Positions 50,501 through 60,981 of a stretch of DNA of 64,000 nucleotides are shown here, piece after piece. Position numbers and translations under genes: made by a program. The stretch lies in assembly GCA_025667525.1 (NCBI GenBank), contig CM046876.1, positions 573,125,469-573,189,468 on the forward strand, in the 5' to 3' direction. The notes under the pieces are model-generated. The model worked only from the letters and a program-made list of their open reading frames with translations. It did not search any database and was not told the DNA's origin. This stretch comes from Glebionis coronaria. Lineage: Eukaryota; Streptophyta; Magnoliopsida; Asterales; Asteraceae. The stretch's first letter is position 1. Each line of letters starts with the position of its first letter.

Positions 50501-52065
50501 CTCGTTACCACTTGTCTAATTTCTTCCCATTGATACAAGACTTGAAAGTTTCAACGTTGTTATGCTTTTACATCGATCGACATTCTCTATCTATTTTGGT
50601 AGACCTTCGAAACATCTCTGGACGCGGATAATGACATATGACTGAACGCGAACAATGATTTCGTGTAATTGTCATGATGTGTGTTAGATTCTATTTTGAA
50701 ATTTATTCGTGCGAACCATATGTTGATTTCGCCTCTCATTGCTAATGTTGTTCATCCTACGAGAATTACTCCCAACTGACTCCTTAAGAATTTTCTTTGA
50801 TTCGAAAACTTGTTGTGTGGTTTTTCTCTTTCGATCGTGTATCGACCACCGAGAATTTAATAAGCCGTTGTTGGTGACACCAACTGCACTCAAGAAGTGA
50901 TGACTCGCTATAATCCTTTGTTTCTTATTATTTTTATCATCGACGCGTCTATTCTATCACGTAGGTTAAGAATTGATACGACTTTTGTTTTATTCCCTTG
51001 TGTTATTGCTCGCATACAAATTGTTGACCTTTATATGTTTCATATTCGTTGCTGTATTGTCACCTTTTGAAAACCATAAAATGTTACTGTTTATCATTTG
51101 ATACCTTAATCACCTAATTGGATTTCTAAAGATTGTTACAAATTTTTGAGAACGTTTAACACATTTTATCAAATGTTTAAATTACCAAAATATCTGTTTC
51201 AAATTTAATGTCTGATCTATACATCCTATTTAATATAATTATAACTAGTGTTAAAAAGATGGCATGCTTTATCTTCTAAAGTATTTGATATTATCATACT
51301 TAACTTACAACCTAATGAAATTATTAATTTAATTTATAATTTCTAACAATGATATTAAATAACATGGAAAATCTGATTTTCTCTAATGGTAACGATAAAC
51401 TTGAGCTTCTAACAGAAACTTCATGCAGTCATCCAAAAGTTCTTAAGCCGATCAGGATAACTATTTTGGAACTGTTCTACTTTTTCTTTGAAAATCTTGA
51501 TCAAGAAAGAGATATAGCAACAACTTACTCACTAAATATAAATAGTTTGATCTTAAATCACTACACCTTGTAAAATTTAGTTTTAATCAAGAAAATATTT
51601 AAACCGAGTTTTAAAGTAATACCAAAATCCTATACAACTGATTGTGACAACTTGTATTTTAAATGATCATATGTAATTTATTTTTCCCTTCTATTTCTCT
51701 TGTAACTAGATTGTTACGTTTTAAGATCATCATGCTTTACAGTTTCGCGATTTGTGATTTCTTGTTGATTAACAATCTTGGTTCATTTTAATGCGCTTTG
51801 TCAGTTTTAGCGATTCTTGTGTTCATTCTATCTCTTGATAATTCTCCGTATTGAAAGGTCATTATTCTAATTCAAGTTTGAAAAGTTATTCGAAAAGGAG
51901 TTAAGCAACTGAAGCATAGTGAATTCTAATTGTTAAGGTACGTCGTGGTGCGGAAATTACCTGGGAAGCAATTAATCAGTCCTAAACTATGTACCTCCTT
52001 TTGTTTGCATGTTCTTTTGTCTCATTAGAACTCTGAGGGACCAGAGTTCCTTTAGGGGAGAAGAC
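47595..52065 (+). other. Non-coding interior of the LARD-like element
   Basis: 4.47 kb starting with GATTGGTATCAGAGCG. All open frames are below 80 codons and lack Gag, protease, RT, RNase H or integrase motifs on either strand. Confidence 0.75.
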
Positions 52066-55011
52066 TGTAAGAACCCGTACTTTTCCAGCATTATTTTATT
52101 CTTTTATTCGTGTTTCTTGAATTTTCCAACGTATTACATTTTCTTGAATTCTTTATATATAAATCCTGAGATCATGATAATTTTAATAAATTATACTTTT
52201 TAAGTGTTTCTGATCATTGATAATACTTTACTTGGAATTATAAAAAATTTATTTCATTTTTCCATATTTATTTAAATCAAAGTTTTTGATTTAAAATCAC
52301 CCGCGTACATTTTACAACGAGTTTACTCAAAATCAATGAACAACGAGAATTCTTCGTGATCGCGATACCAACGGATGCCCAAAATTTTACATTTCATTAT
52401 CGATTGTTTCGATAATTAATATTTTCGACGATTTCGTTTTAATTACGTATTAAGTCGTGTCGGAAAACCATACTATCATATTTATGATGTATTTTAACTT
52501 TTGAAAAGTATTTTTACGAAACCCGAGCCCCGTAAATATTTTCAGTATTTACTATTAGTCATTTTCTACCCGTTAAACTATTAAATTTCTTTTTAAGTCT
52601 GAAAGAATACACAATTGGAAAACTAGCCCTCCACCCCACTATATAAACAAAATTTTTTACAACCACCCTCATTTTTATCATACAAAATCACACACACAAA
52701 AAAATCTTCTTCCTTTCTTTTTCTCTCTAAAAATCCGCCATCCCTAACACCATAAACCGCCAAAAATCTTGATTTTTAGCTTGTTTGAACCAAAACTAAT
52801 ATATATCCCATTCATAAAATTGAAAGGTGATTTTTTTGACATCAAAATCATACACATGCATCAACTCTCAAGATTTTTAAGATTTTATGATTTGTATGTG
52901 TTTTGATGATCTTGCATGTATTGTTTTTGGTAAGACCTTTATGTCTTGACGCTAAAAAGTTTTATTTTTTATCTTTGGTTTTTGTTAATTGACATGCAAG
53001 TGTTTTCGGATTTGTTTGGTTGATGGGTATGATAGTAGGGTAATATTAGAGATATGGATCATGGTGAATTTGAGTCAAAATGATGTTTTTCTATGATTTT
53101 CTAAAGTTTAATTTTGGACAGCAGGTTAGAGCAGATTTTTCATGGGTCAAAATTTGATAAATGCTTGATATTATAGGATAGTATTGTAGTGGTTGTCGAG
53201 ACGCTCGTTTTGACATAAGATAGAGCTTCTAACTCATTACGGATCAAAAGTTATGCTAGTTTTAGTATTCGTGTACCGGGAAACGCAAATCGGCACAATC
53301 CGAAATTATGGCTGATTTTGGGTCAAATCTCGGGGACTTTAGGAATGGTTACATAATTGATACTACTGGTTTTTAAAGTTTATAATCCTTATATGTCGAG
53401 TCTAGTAGTGAGTTCAAAAGGTGGAATGTCAAGATAATACTTTTAAAGTGGTATAAATGGTTTTATAAAACAACTACACATTCTGTCCTAAATTTGGAGT
53501 CGAGTAAAGTGTCGAGCTGATGGGTTTTAAAGGGTGAACTTTGGCTCAAATTTTGGCAGAGTCTTATACAGGTTATAAGTTACCTTGACACCAAATTTCA
53601 TCTAAATCGGACAAGTCTAGATAGGGTAGATTGGTGTGTACATTCGGAGTGTACTTGATGATTTGTGTTTTGGACACATAGTTCAATGCTCGTATGGCGT
53701 GAGTTTGAGTGTTCACTATTGGACATGGTGACTTACTCAAGTGTTTAGTCATCATATAAATGACTTAGCTACTGGTCTGAATAAGGTAAAGTGATAGTTT
53801 GACTTGCGTTGACTTGGCGTCTTATGATGGGTCAATTTCAAGTGTACAAGTGTTTGAATGTGTATTGATTGGATAAATTGGATAGTATGGATTCACGTGT
53901 TTCGTGTCATTAGTTTTGAAGTGTGAGTACTTTGAAAATACTTAAATCATATTATACTTGTTATATATCGATATTTGAGTTTGAGTCTTAACGCGCGCCT
54001 TATTTTGATAGGTTGTGGTTTTCCTGTTTCCCGGGCATCCATATCGTCGGTGATCGTCATGCTACTACTTTTTCTACTCAACTTATGAGTACAATGATTT
54101 ACTTACCTCGTGGCTAAGGTGAGTTCATAGCCCTTTTTTACTTTCACATTGTTTCTAAACGTGGGGTGAGATTTTACATGGTGGAACACAACCATTTAAA
54201 AACTATATGTTATCCTCAACTTGTATGCTATCCAGAATTTGTATGCTATCCAGAACTTGTATGCTTTCCAGAACTTGACGATTTTCAACAGATTTTCATT
54301 GATATTATTGCTTTTAGTCTATAGCCTTAAGTTGCCTCTCTTAATCATGAACCGTTAATTTACTTGTGTTGCTAAGCGTGAATGTTGTGGGTGGATCCAT
54401 CGGGATTGACAATCCCCGTCCCGATTACCTTGACGCATTTACATTTGTTTATTACTTGAGTATTTAGGCTGAATACTCACTAGAGGAACTTACACTGAGT
54501 TAAGCTTCGGTTCATGAACTAAATAACAATAATAATGTTTCGGACTATGGTTATCGTACGCAACCATTTTCCCCTATTTCTTGCTTACAAATGGATGCTT
54601 GTGTTCCACACTTTTATTGCTAAACCTATGGTTATCACTCAACTTTATGTTGACGATTTTACATGTTTAATCTCAGGTATTATTACTTATCTTTGCTTGG
54701 ATGGGAGCCCACAGGATATTATCGTAGCTTGGAGATTTCTGTGTAGATTTTAACCTTGGTTTTATCTAAAAACCGTCAGAATATTTTTCTGTATTTTTGT
54801 GAAATAAGTGTTATAAATCATGATGAAATAATAAATCTTTCAGCATATAAAACTTTGGGACCTATGTTTAAAACTCTTATTATTTTATGATGTAATGTAC
54901 ATGTTTTATTACGTCAACTATGTGTCAACAATAATTCATTGTTTCTTGTACCATGACGTGGAACCCCCTTGCTGCCTAGTTGTTCCCTTGTCTGATTCTG
55001 GGGGTCTCACA
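52066..55011 (+). repeat. LARD-like 3' LTR
   Basis: 2946 bp, preceded by the purine tract and followed by TAAAA. Confidence 0.95.
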
Positions 55012-55166
55012 TAAAAATCCCAATCCACTAACCAAAGTTAGGAGAAGGTTTTTAGCAAGATTTAGACCACAAAACACGATTTTTTTTAGATCAAGATTGT
55101 TGAGCCTAAAAACCCACGAAATCTATATAAAACAACCGTAAAACCTTCAATCACCAATCTACTATA

Positions 55167-55180
55167 GGCTCTTGATACCA
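55167..55180 (-). other. Primer binding site of the TR-GAG-like element
   Basis: On the minus strand TGGTATCAAGAGCC, complementary to the tRNA-iMet 3' end, two bases inside the 5' LTR. Confidence 0.75.
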
Positions 55181-55182
55181 AA

Positions 55183-55551
55183 TGTTAATCCCAAATCAAT
55201 TCATAACACAAGATCTAGTTTAGATCTAGAGAGAGAAAGAGAAGAAAATAGAGAGAGAAAAGAGAGAATAAACTAGAACGAATGGTTGATTGCAAGAGAT
55301 AGAAAGTGAATGAACCATCACCCTTTTCCACATATGGAAGAGGGTTTATATACCCATGAGCTTGGTGGGCTCATGGGCTTTGTTCTTGGGTCGGGCTTGG
55401 CTTACACTTGGGCATAAAGCCCTTAACTTAGACAATATTAGCTTAAAGTCCAAGCCCGGTTATCTCGACTAACCTATTACAATACAAGACCTTTAATGAC
55501 TAAGATGACCTATTACATTCTTGTTCGACTATATAAAATATAAGGCTAACA
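55183..55551 (-). repeat. TR-GAG-like element 5' LTR
   Basis: 369-bp copy of 37782-38149. On the minus strand a TATA box (TATATAAACC) lies at about 55344-55352. Confidence 0.92.
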
Positions 55552-55704
55552 GCAAACAAAAAGGTACATTTTCTTATTACCTAAGTTCTAAATTACAGCA
55601 TATACATGTGAAACACCTTTCTCAAACACTTCTTCCAGTCAAAAACCACTTCCGGGGTCACAATTCTTATTTATCTCCATTTTCTCTTGTCTGTTATAGA
55701 AGCT

Positions 55705-55763
55705 CACGGACCCCCGCGAAATCTTTCCATTTGGGTCCGCCTCTATACAAGAAGGGTCTGTGG
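55705..55763 (+). repeat. Palindromic module, copy 4
   Basis: CACGGACCCC, CTTTCCATTTGGGTCCGCC, GAAGGGTCTGTGG. Best-preserved copy together with copy 5. Confidence 0.7.
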
Positions 55764-55806
55764 CATTTCCCTCTAAAATAAAAATTTAAATTTCTGAGAG
55801 TTCTAC

Positions 55807-55866
55807 CTCGGACCCCTGTGGACCCTTTTCCATTCGGGTCCGCCTAACAAACGAATGGGTCTGTGC
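55807..55866 (+). repeat. Palindromic module, copy 5
   Basis: CTCGGACCCC, CCCTTTTCCATTCGGGTCCG, GAATGGGTCTGTG; about 100 bp after copy 4. Confidence 0.7.
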
Positions 55867-57076
55867 CATCTAAAGTTCTCATACATTTTTTCATCATTAC
55901 CTTCATTAACTACCCCATTTTCCAAAACATTCATCTTCTTTTTGTTTTCCCTTTAAACCTGCATATTAACTCTATTTACTCATATCCTTTTCTTCTTCCA
56001 ATCAAATTACACATTCATTAAATATATAAGTTACCTAATCTCCTATTTAAACCTCCCCCTTTCTCATCATCTTCCTCACAACTTTCATATTCTCTTATCT
56101 TAACCAAAAGTCCAGAAATTATTCATTTTAAAAATGGCCAAAGACTCAAAATTCGCCTCCAAACCTTTTCTTAGAAGGACGACTCGGATTAGTGTTCTCC
56201 TTTCTTGCTTTGGATTTACCGCACCCTCACCACCAACAACCTCTTCTACAAACCCACACTTGTCTCTAATTCAAGATGAAATATCTCAAGATCTTGGATA
56301 CATATTAAGAAATTCGAGATCACCAAATCATCTCCTCCTACAACAACTCCCATACCAACTCCTCCATTTTTCGCTCCTACTCACTCACCAACCACCATGT
56401 CCACCCCACCAACAAGGACCAACATGCCTAAACCTTTGGAAGTCTTTGACACACCTCCCACTTTTCCAAACCCTCACTTGAAGAATATTGAGGATGTGCC
56501 ACCATATTCTCAAGCAACAAATCCACATTCCCCGTCACCAATTCATACCTCAACTCCCTTACCGTAAACAATCCCTCTCCAATCCTTACCTCGAGAAACC
56601 CTCCTTCCATTCCATCGTTTATGTAATTGGATGATTTCCTATGGATTGAACAACCTTCCTTCCGACATTCTCTCCCGAACTCACCATCACCATACTCTCC
56701 TACTAGTGTGCTCTCACCTCCTCAACAACGGGATCAACAATAAGAAGACCTCAACTATCGATATGCCTTCAACGACATGGTAAATCGACATATTTAAGAG
56801 GCACAACGCCTCAGAGACTCAGCCGGTCCTTTGCCACCACCACCACCACCTCCTCAAAACACTCACCATAACCTTCCTAACTCCACCCTCCCTATGTATG
56901 TGACCATTGTCGTTACACACAAACTCTTGTCAGGGATTTCCGTGAAGAGACGAGGTTTGCATTCAAAAACATTCTTGAAGGGATCAATGCAATCTTATAC
57001 CCACCATCTCAGTAGGAACCTTAGCCACGGGATTCCGAGATCCATTTCTCTCCTTTCTATGTCTCTCTTAGAGATC

Positions 57077-57130
57077 TACGGATCCCGCAGACCCTTTCTC
57101 ATTTGGGCCAGCACTGATTTGGGTTCGTGG
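57077..57130 (+). repeat. Palindromic module, copy 6
   Basis: TACGGATCCCGCAGACCC, TTTCTCATTTGGGCC, GGGTTCGTGG; the most degraded copy. Confidence 0.55.
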
Positions 57131-57551
57131 TCTTCTGACTTAATTTCTCGTTTTCTTTTTCCATTTTGTAATTATGTAATATATATCTTTCCAATGTTTC
57201 ACATCTTATATGTTGTAATTTTACTTGGGCAAGATGAATGAACCCCTGGTTTTCTCTAAAATTTGTTTATAACTTTGGCTATTAATTCTTGTAACAAACT
57301 GAACCACTAGGGAGGTCAATTGAGTTCAAATAGTATTTATGTTAGTTTAGACTTTATTTTTATAAGTTTCTTCTCATTTAATGCATAACACATTAAATAC
57401 CCAAAGCTTTTACAAAATACTTGAGAACTATCGAGTTTTTATCAGCAAAAATAACTTTTCTAAAAGCTTTAATCGCAATGTCAAAAACTCTTTCACTAAG
57501 CTTTTTGAAATAGTGTAAAGTTATTCACAACTTGATATATTATGAATGTTC

Positions 57552-59112
57552 TAAGAGCAAGGGGTGTGGTGAATAGGAAACACCTCTCCACTTTGGCCTC
57601 ACAGCGTCACCTCACACCAAACTAACTCACAAAAATGCCCCATTACTCATGACATTTTTTTCTCTTCTTCAATTTGGCCTCATCTACTATTTTTTTTAAA
57701 ATTTTCACACAAATTAAAAATCATTTTATTAAATTAAAAATACAATTATATAAATAAAATACAATATGAAACTAAAAATATAATATGAAACTTTAAAAAA
57801 AATGAAAATTAAAAACACACGACAAATAAAAAGATACAACAAATTAATCTTGCTTTGCATGTTTTGTCATTATTTTTTCTTGTCTCTTTCGGATAAACGA
57901 TGCCATTTGGTTTGGACATTGAGTCGTAATCAACCGTGAGAAACTGAAACTCGGTTATCTCCATCATCTTTAATTCATTTGCCTTTTTTGCCTTGTACGC
58001 GGATCTACTGGTATGCATCTTCTAATGTAATACATCTTTTAGCATGTCCTTCATAGACCCCGAGCCACTTCCGTCGCTGCTCTCAGTTGTTTCTGATTTG
58101 ATTTTCTTGGCGGGTCGAGTTTTTTGAGCAGGTCGAGGACGAGCATCAGACCGAATGTTTCCTTGTGATCATCCACATCAAATCTTTCGGCCAAATCCAA
58201 TTTTGAGGTGTTTTTTTAGAATCTTTCACGCGTGTTCGTAAGAAAACTTTTTCCCCTTATACAAAGAACTATATTCGTCTTTCACAACTTTCAAAACATC
58301 ATCGTCATTCATACCGCTTTTACGATTTATTCCTTTGTAAACCGCGTGAAACTTTTGAGATTCGGGGTTCAACCGACTCCATTTCCCTGCACGCATATTC
58401 TTGGTACAAGGCATGAGAAGCCTCGTTGAAATCTTCAAGAATATGCCCTCAAAATTTATCAAGGTTTTTGTCATTTCCATTGTCGACGTTCTCCGACACT
58501 CCAATCCAACACTTGCACAATAGTATCTCCTCACCACGTGTCCAACGTACAACATTTTGGCTAAGAGCTTCCACAGATTGTATGTCGTCTTCGTCGTCGT
58601 CTGCAGACAAATCAACGGTTTTTGATTTTTTGGCCATTCTTTTTCCTTTAGACGGTTATCTTTGGATGGTGGTTGTGATTCTTATACTTTGAATTCTATT
58701 TCAGGCACTTGTTGAATTTGGACATTTTGAAATTGGTTGTTCTGCGTTTTGAAACGCGAGGAGTTGTTGGAAAATTTGTTCGAGTGTCATTTCGGGAAAA
58801 TAGTGTTGAGCAAAAGGAGTGTACAGAAATTGAGAGCCGGATGAGAATTGCGAAAATGAAATAGAGTTTTGCGACGATGGCATCAACGGGGTAGAGGACG
58901 ACGAAGGATTCGGGTTCGATGTGTTAAGAAGAGAAGTGAAATTGAGATATGAAAACCCGTCATTTGAGATTTTTTAGTAAGATGATAGATTTAAGATGAT
59001 AAAAAGAGATGTATGTGTTTAAAATGTTAAAAAATGAGAAATATATATAATAATAAATAGAGCTTAATTTCTTTTTAAAAGTCACTGTTGGAGTGTGAAG
59101 CTAACGACTTTT
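57552..59112 (-). mobile_element. PIF/Harbinger (Pong-like) remnant, right end uncertain
   Basis: Left boundary TTCTAA then GAGCAAGGGGTGTGGTG looks like a Harbinger terminus after a TAA target site. The interior carries a minus-strand ORF1-type pseudogene. The matching right end was not found with confidence; a weak candidate is near 59112 (GGAGTGTGAAGCTAA). No DDE transposase (ORF2) is present. Confidence 0.5.
57809..58905 (-). pseudogene. Harbinger-associated Myb-like/NAM-C protein, broken
   Basis: Read on the minus strand, a Ser/Gln-rich start (FYTP-like SGSQFLYTPFAQHYF, EMTLEQIFQQLLAFQ; 58701-58886) leads to the Myb-like helix RWTRGEEILLCKCWIGVSE (58449-58637). Next, in shifted frames, comes SGMNDDDVLKVVKDEYSSLY KGKKFSYEHAW (58226-58330). 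A Lys-rich NAM-associated tail with NELKMMEITEFQFLTVDYD follows (57809-58018). This matches ORF1 of plant Pong/Harbinger elements, whose product binds the ends together with the transposase. Several stops and shifts show it is not functional. Host genes of similar sequence exist, but the transposon boundary argues for ORF1. Confidence 0.7.
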
Positions 59113-59942
59113 TTCCTTTCTCTCTCGTCGTTAACGACGAATACTCGACGAAACGGAGGATCGGAGCATCGACGAGTACTAGCGAGACCTCCACTTCAAA
59201 CCAGCAACCTCGATCGTTCCGCTACACTCCTTCCTCTAAAAGGTGTTTAATAAATTAAATAGCACTGTGCGTATATTTTAATTAACCATTTATTGAAGAA
59301 AGTATATTGTAGTTGATTTTTTTAATTAAGAAAAATTAAAGATTTTGAACCCACACTCCATTAAAAGACAAGTCCAAAATGTCGTAACACGTTTTTTTTC
59401 TTAACGAAATGTCCAAGAAGTTGACTAGGAAAGAAAGATGGTCATGAAAGGCCGATGATCTTGTCTATAGTCTATACTACTTTAACGCCTTACTTTCGGT
59501 AAGCCAACCGACTTTCCAACTTGGATTTATTACAACTACACCTTTCAAACACAACTCACAATAACATTAACCAATTATCTCCCTTCATAAAATTTCTACA
59601 AAAAATCTTATAAACAAGATCCACTTAATAATAGAGTTTCATTTTATTCCAAACACTTTTGTTTATCAGGTTTGATCTACTACTTATCACTTATGATCAT
59701 TATTTTTGTTTTTATTATGTTGTTTTTATATTTTTATGGTTTGAATCGGGTCATGATCAATAAGTTGACTTGTTTTATTTTGTTATCATTTATATAAATT
59801 TTAAGATTAAGATCATTTTGATCCTAAATTTATCAAGGATTTTTACTTCAAAACTCAAACTTTTAATACTAGGGCCTTTGATACCTAGAAGGCTAATCTC
59901 TACAGATATTTTAGAAAACTTATACTACAATTTTTTCCGCTA
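59113..59942. other. Intergenic, nothing recognised
   Basis: AT-rich; may include the first non-coding exon of the downstream myosin-binding gene, whose 5' intron ends at 60938. Confidence 0.4.
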
Positions 59943-59964
59943 GGGGGGGGGGGGGGGGGGGGGG
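59943..59964. repeat. Homopolymer of 22 G with adjacent C runs
   Basis: G run followed by CACTTGCCCCC and a long C run, forming a GC hairpin. Possibly the degenerate tail side of the adjacent SINE. Confidence 0.85.
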
Positions 59965-59989
59965 CACTTGCCCCCGGCCCCCCCCCCCT

Positions 59990-60230
59990 CCCTATCTCCG
60001 CCCATGGACCTAGCCCTAATGAGCACATGTTTATGACCTTTGGTTGATGCAACTAAATGTATGAGGTTTTCCCTGTTCAAGTTATCCTTTTGACTAAGAT
60101 GTATGTGGCCTAACTGGGGTATCCCCCAACTTTTTTCCGACTCTTCTGTGGCCACCTCAAAGGTGTACCTAGTGAGGTTTGAACCCTTGACGAGGCGGTC
60201 AAGTGCGTTACCACAAGGCTATTTGGTGGT
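59990..60230 (-). mobile_element. tRNA-derived SINE
   Basis: On the minus strand a box A (TAGCCTTGTGG, 60221-60211) and box B (GGGTTCAAACC, 60186-60176) lie about 25 bp apart, as in tRNA-derived SINE heads. The sequence between and around them does not fold as a tRNA. The 3' limit is not defined and no clear duplication was found. Confidence 0.55.
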
Positions 60231-60430
60231 GGTTTGGTTGGTATAACTAATCAACTGAATTTGTTGTTCTCTTTCAAGAATTGTTTTCTTTTGTTTATTT
60301 AGTTTACGGGGTGTTTAGGTTTGTGTTTTTGAAATGATTGTTGCAACTATCACTATCGAATAATTAGTGTTTACAGTCATGGGCACTTGTGTAATTGTAA
60401 TCAGAAAACTGTAAACCTTATTCTGTTTTA

Positions 60431-60811
60431 GGGAGTGTTTGGTTTGGCTTATATAGCGTAAGCCTATTTCGGCTTATATAACATAAGCCCTAATTTTGTG
60501 GATTATCTAGAGACTTATGGGCTTATATAAGTTTATTATATCATGATAAACTTATATAAGCCCCTGTCTCAAAATAAGCCACAAAATTGGGGCTTATGTT
60601 ATATAAGCTAAAAGTAAGCCATATATCGGCTTATATTTCATAAACCTTGATTTTTTAAGCTTATTTGGAGACTTATGAGCTTATTTAAGTTTGTTATATC
60701 CTAATAAACTTATATAAGCTCTTAAGTCTCCAAATAAGCCACACAATTGAAGCTTACATTATATAAGCTAAAATGGGCTTACTTTATATAAGCTAAAACA
60801 AACAGCCCCTT
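60431..60811. mobile_element. Fold-back MITE in the 5' intron region
   Basis: The left end GGGAGTGTTTGGTTTGGC is mirrored at the right by AGCTAAAACAAACAGCCCC. Inside, repeated GCTTATATAA and AATAAGCC segments give further internal inverted repeats. Same terminus style as the MITEs near 17.5, 19.0 and 26.7 kb. Confidence 0.7.
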
Positions 60812-60981
60812 AACATTATGCGCAGCAAAATTAATCAGAGGCTAGACACATATTTAACTAAGAACTTCTTAGTTACATGTTTAATGGTGTCATTGGTTTA
60901 TTTACTGCTGTTATATGATTGAACTTGTACATTTTCAGGATTAGTGATCGTTTGTTTGGTTGGATACTGGCATATGCTAAA

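Larger units (their letters stand above)
44646..55011 (+). mobile_element. LARD-like LTR retrotransposon without coding capacity
   Basis: Direct LTRs 44646-47594 and 52066-55011 (2949 and 2946 bp) begin TGTAAGAACCCGTAC and end GGTCTCACA (GGTCTCATA in the left copy). The 5-bp duplication TAAAA (44641-44645 and 55012-55016) is exact. The primer site TGGTATCAGAGC is at 47598-47609 and the purine tract AGGGGAGAAG at 52054-52063. The 4.47-kb interior has no Gag or Pol motif in any frame. Long LTRs with a non-coding interior define large retrotransposon derivatives. The termini suggest Gypsy affinity, by inference only. Confidence 0.9.
37782..55551 (-). mobile_element. TR-GAG-like Copia: gag retained, no pol seen, itself invaded
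   Basis: LTRs of 368 and 369 bp (37782-38149 and 55183-55551) read TGTTAGCC...GATTAACA on the minus strand. A primer site adjoins the right LTR and a purine tract the left one, so the element is read right to left. Flanks TCAAA and GCAAA are a near-match 5-bp duplication. Subtracting the nested 10.4-kb insertion leaves about 7.4 kb, containing a gag-like region at 41153-43557 and repeats but no protease, integrase or RT. Such elements rely on enzymes made by relatives. Confidence 0.85.
55552..57240 (+). pseudogene. Resumed extra-ORF region of the SIRE-like element
   Basis: Continues the plus-strand SIRE-like element after the nested insertion. From ATG at 56134 (MAKDSKFASKPFLRR) short frames encode Pro/Thr/Ser-rich sequence. 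A piece near 56760-56870 reads YRYAFNDMVNRHI, AQRLRDSAGPLPPPP. Frames are broken, so this is a relic. Three palindromic modules lie inside. Confidence 0.5.
30250..57250 (+). mobile_element. SIRE-like Copia retrotransposon, decayed, split by a nested element
   Basis: Order is partial 5' LTR (to about 31226), primer site, gag, pol, extra downstream ORF (to 37781). Then comes the nested minus-strand element 37782-55551, and the extra-ORF region resumes at 55552-57240. RT and RNase H peptides (MSMMGKLNFFFGLQ, GMIGSLLYLMASRPG, RKSTSGICTFIGC, NPVLHARTKHIEIRHHF) match the SIRE/Maximus-type Copia pattern. No 3' LTR copy was found before the Harbinger remnant at 57552, so the outer ends are approximate. 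Confidence 0.75.

Noticed and set aside
47595..52065. Degenerate gag-pol in the LARD-like interior
   Set aside because: No RT, integrase, protease or zinc-knuckle motif found by eye in any frame; only a profile search could overturn this.
56831..57241. Proline-rich protein gene
   Set aside because: Part of the broken downstream ORF region of the SIRE-like element; frame not continuous with a start or conserved domain.
60176..60221. tRNA gene on the minus strand
   Set aside because: Boxes A and B are present but no cloverleaf or acceptor stem; fits a SINE head.
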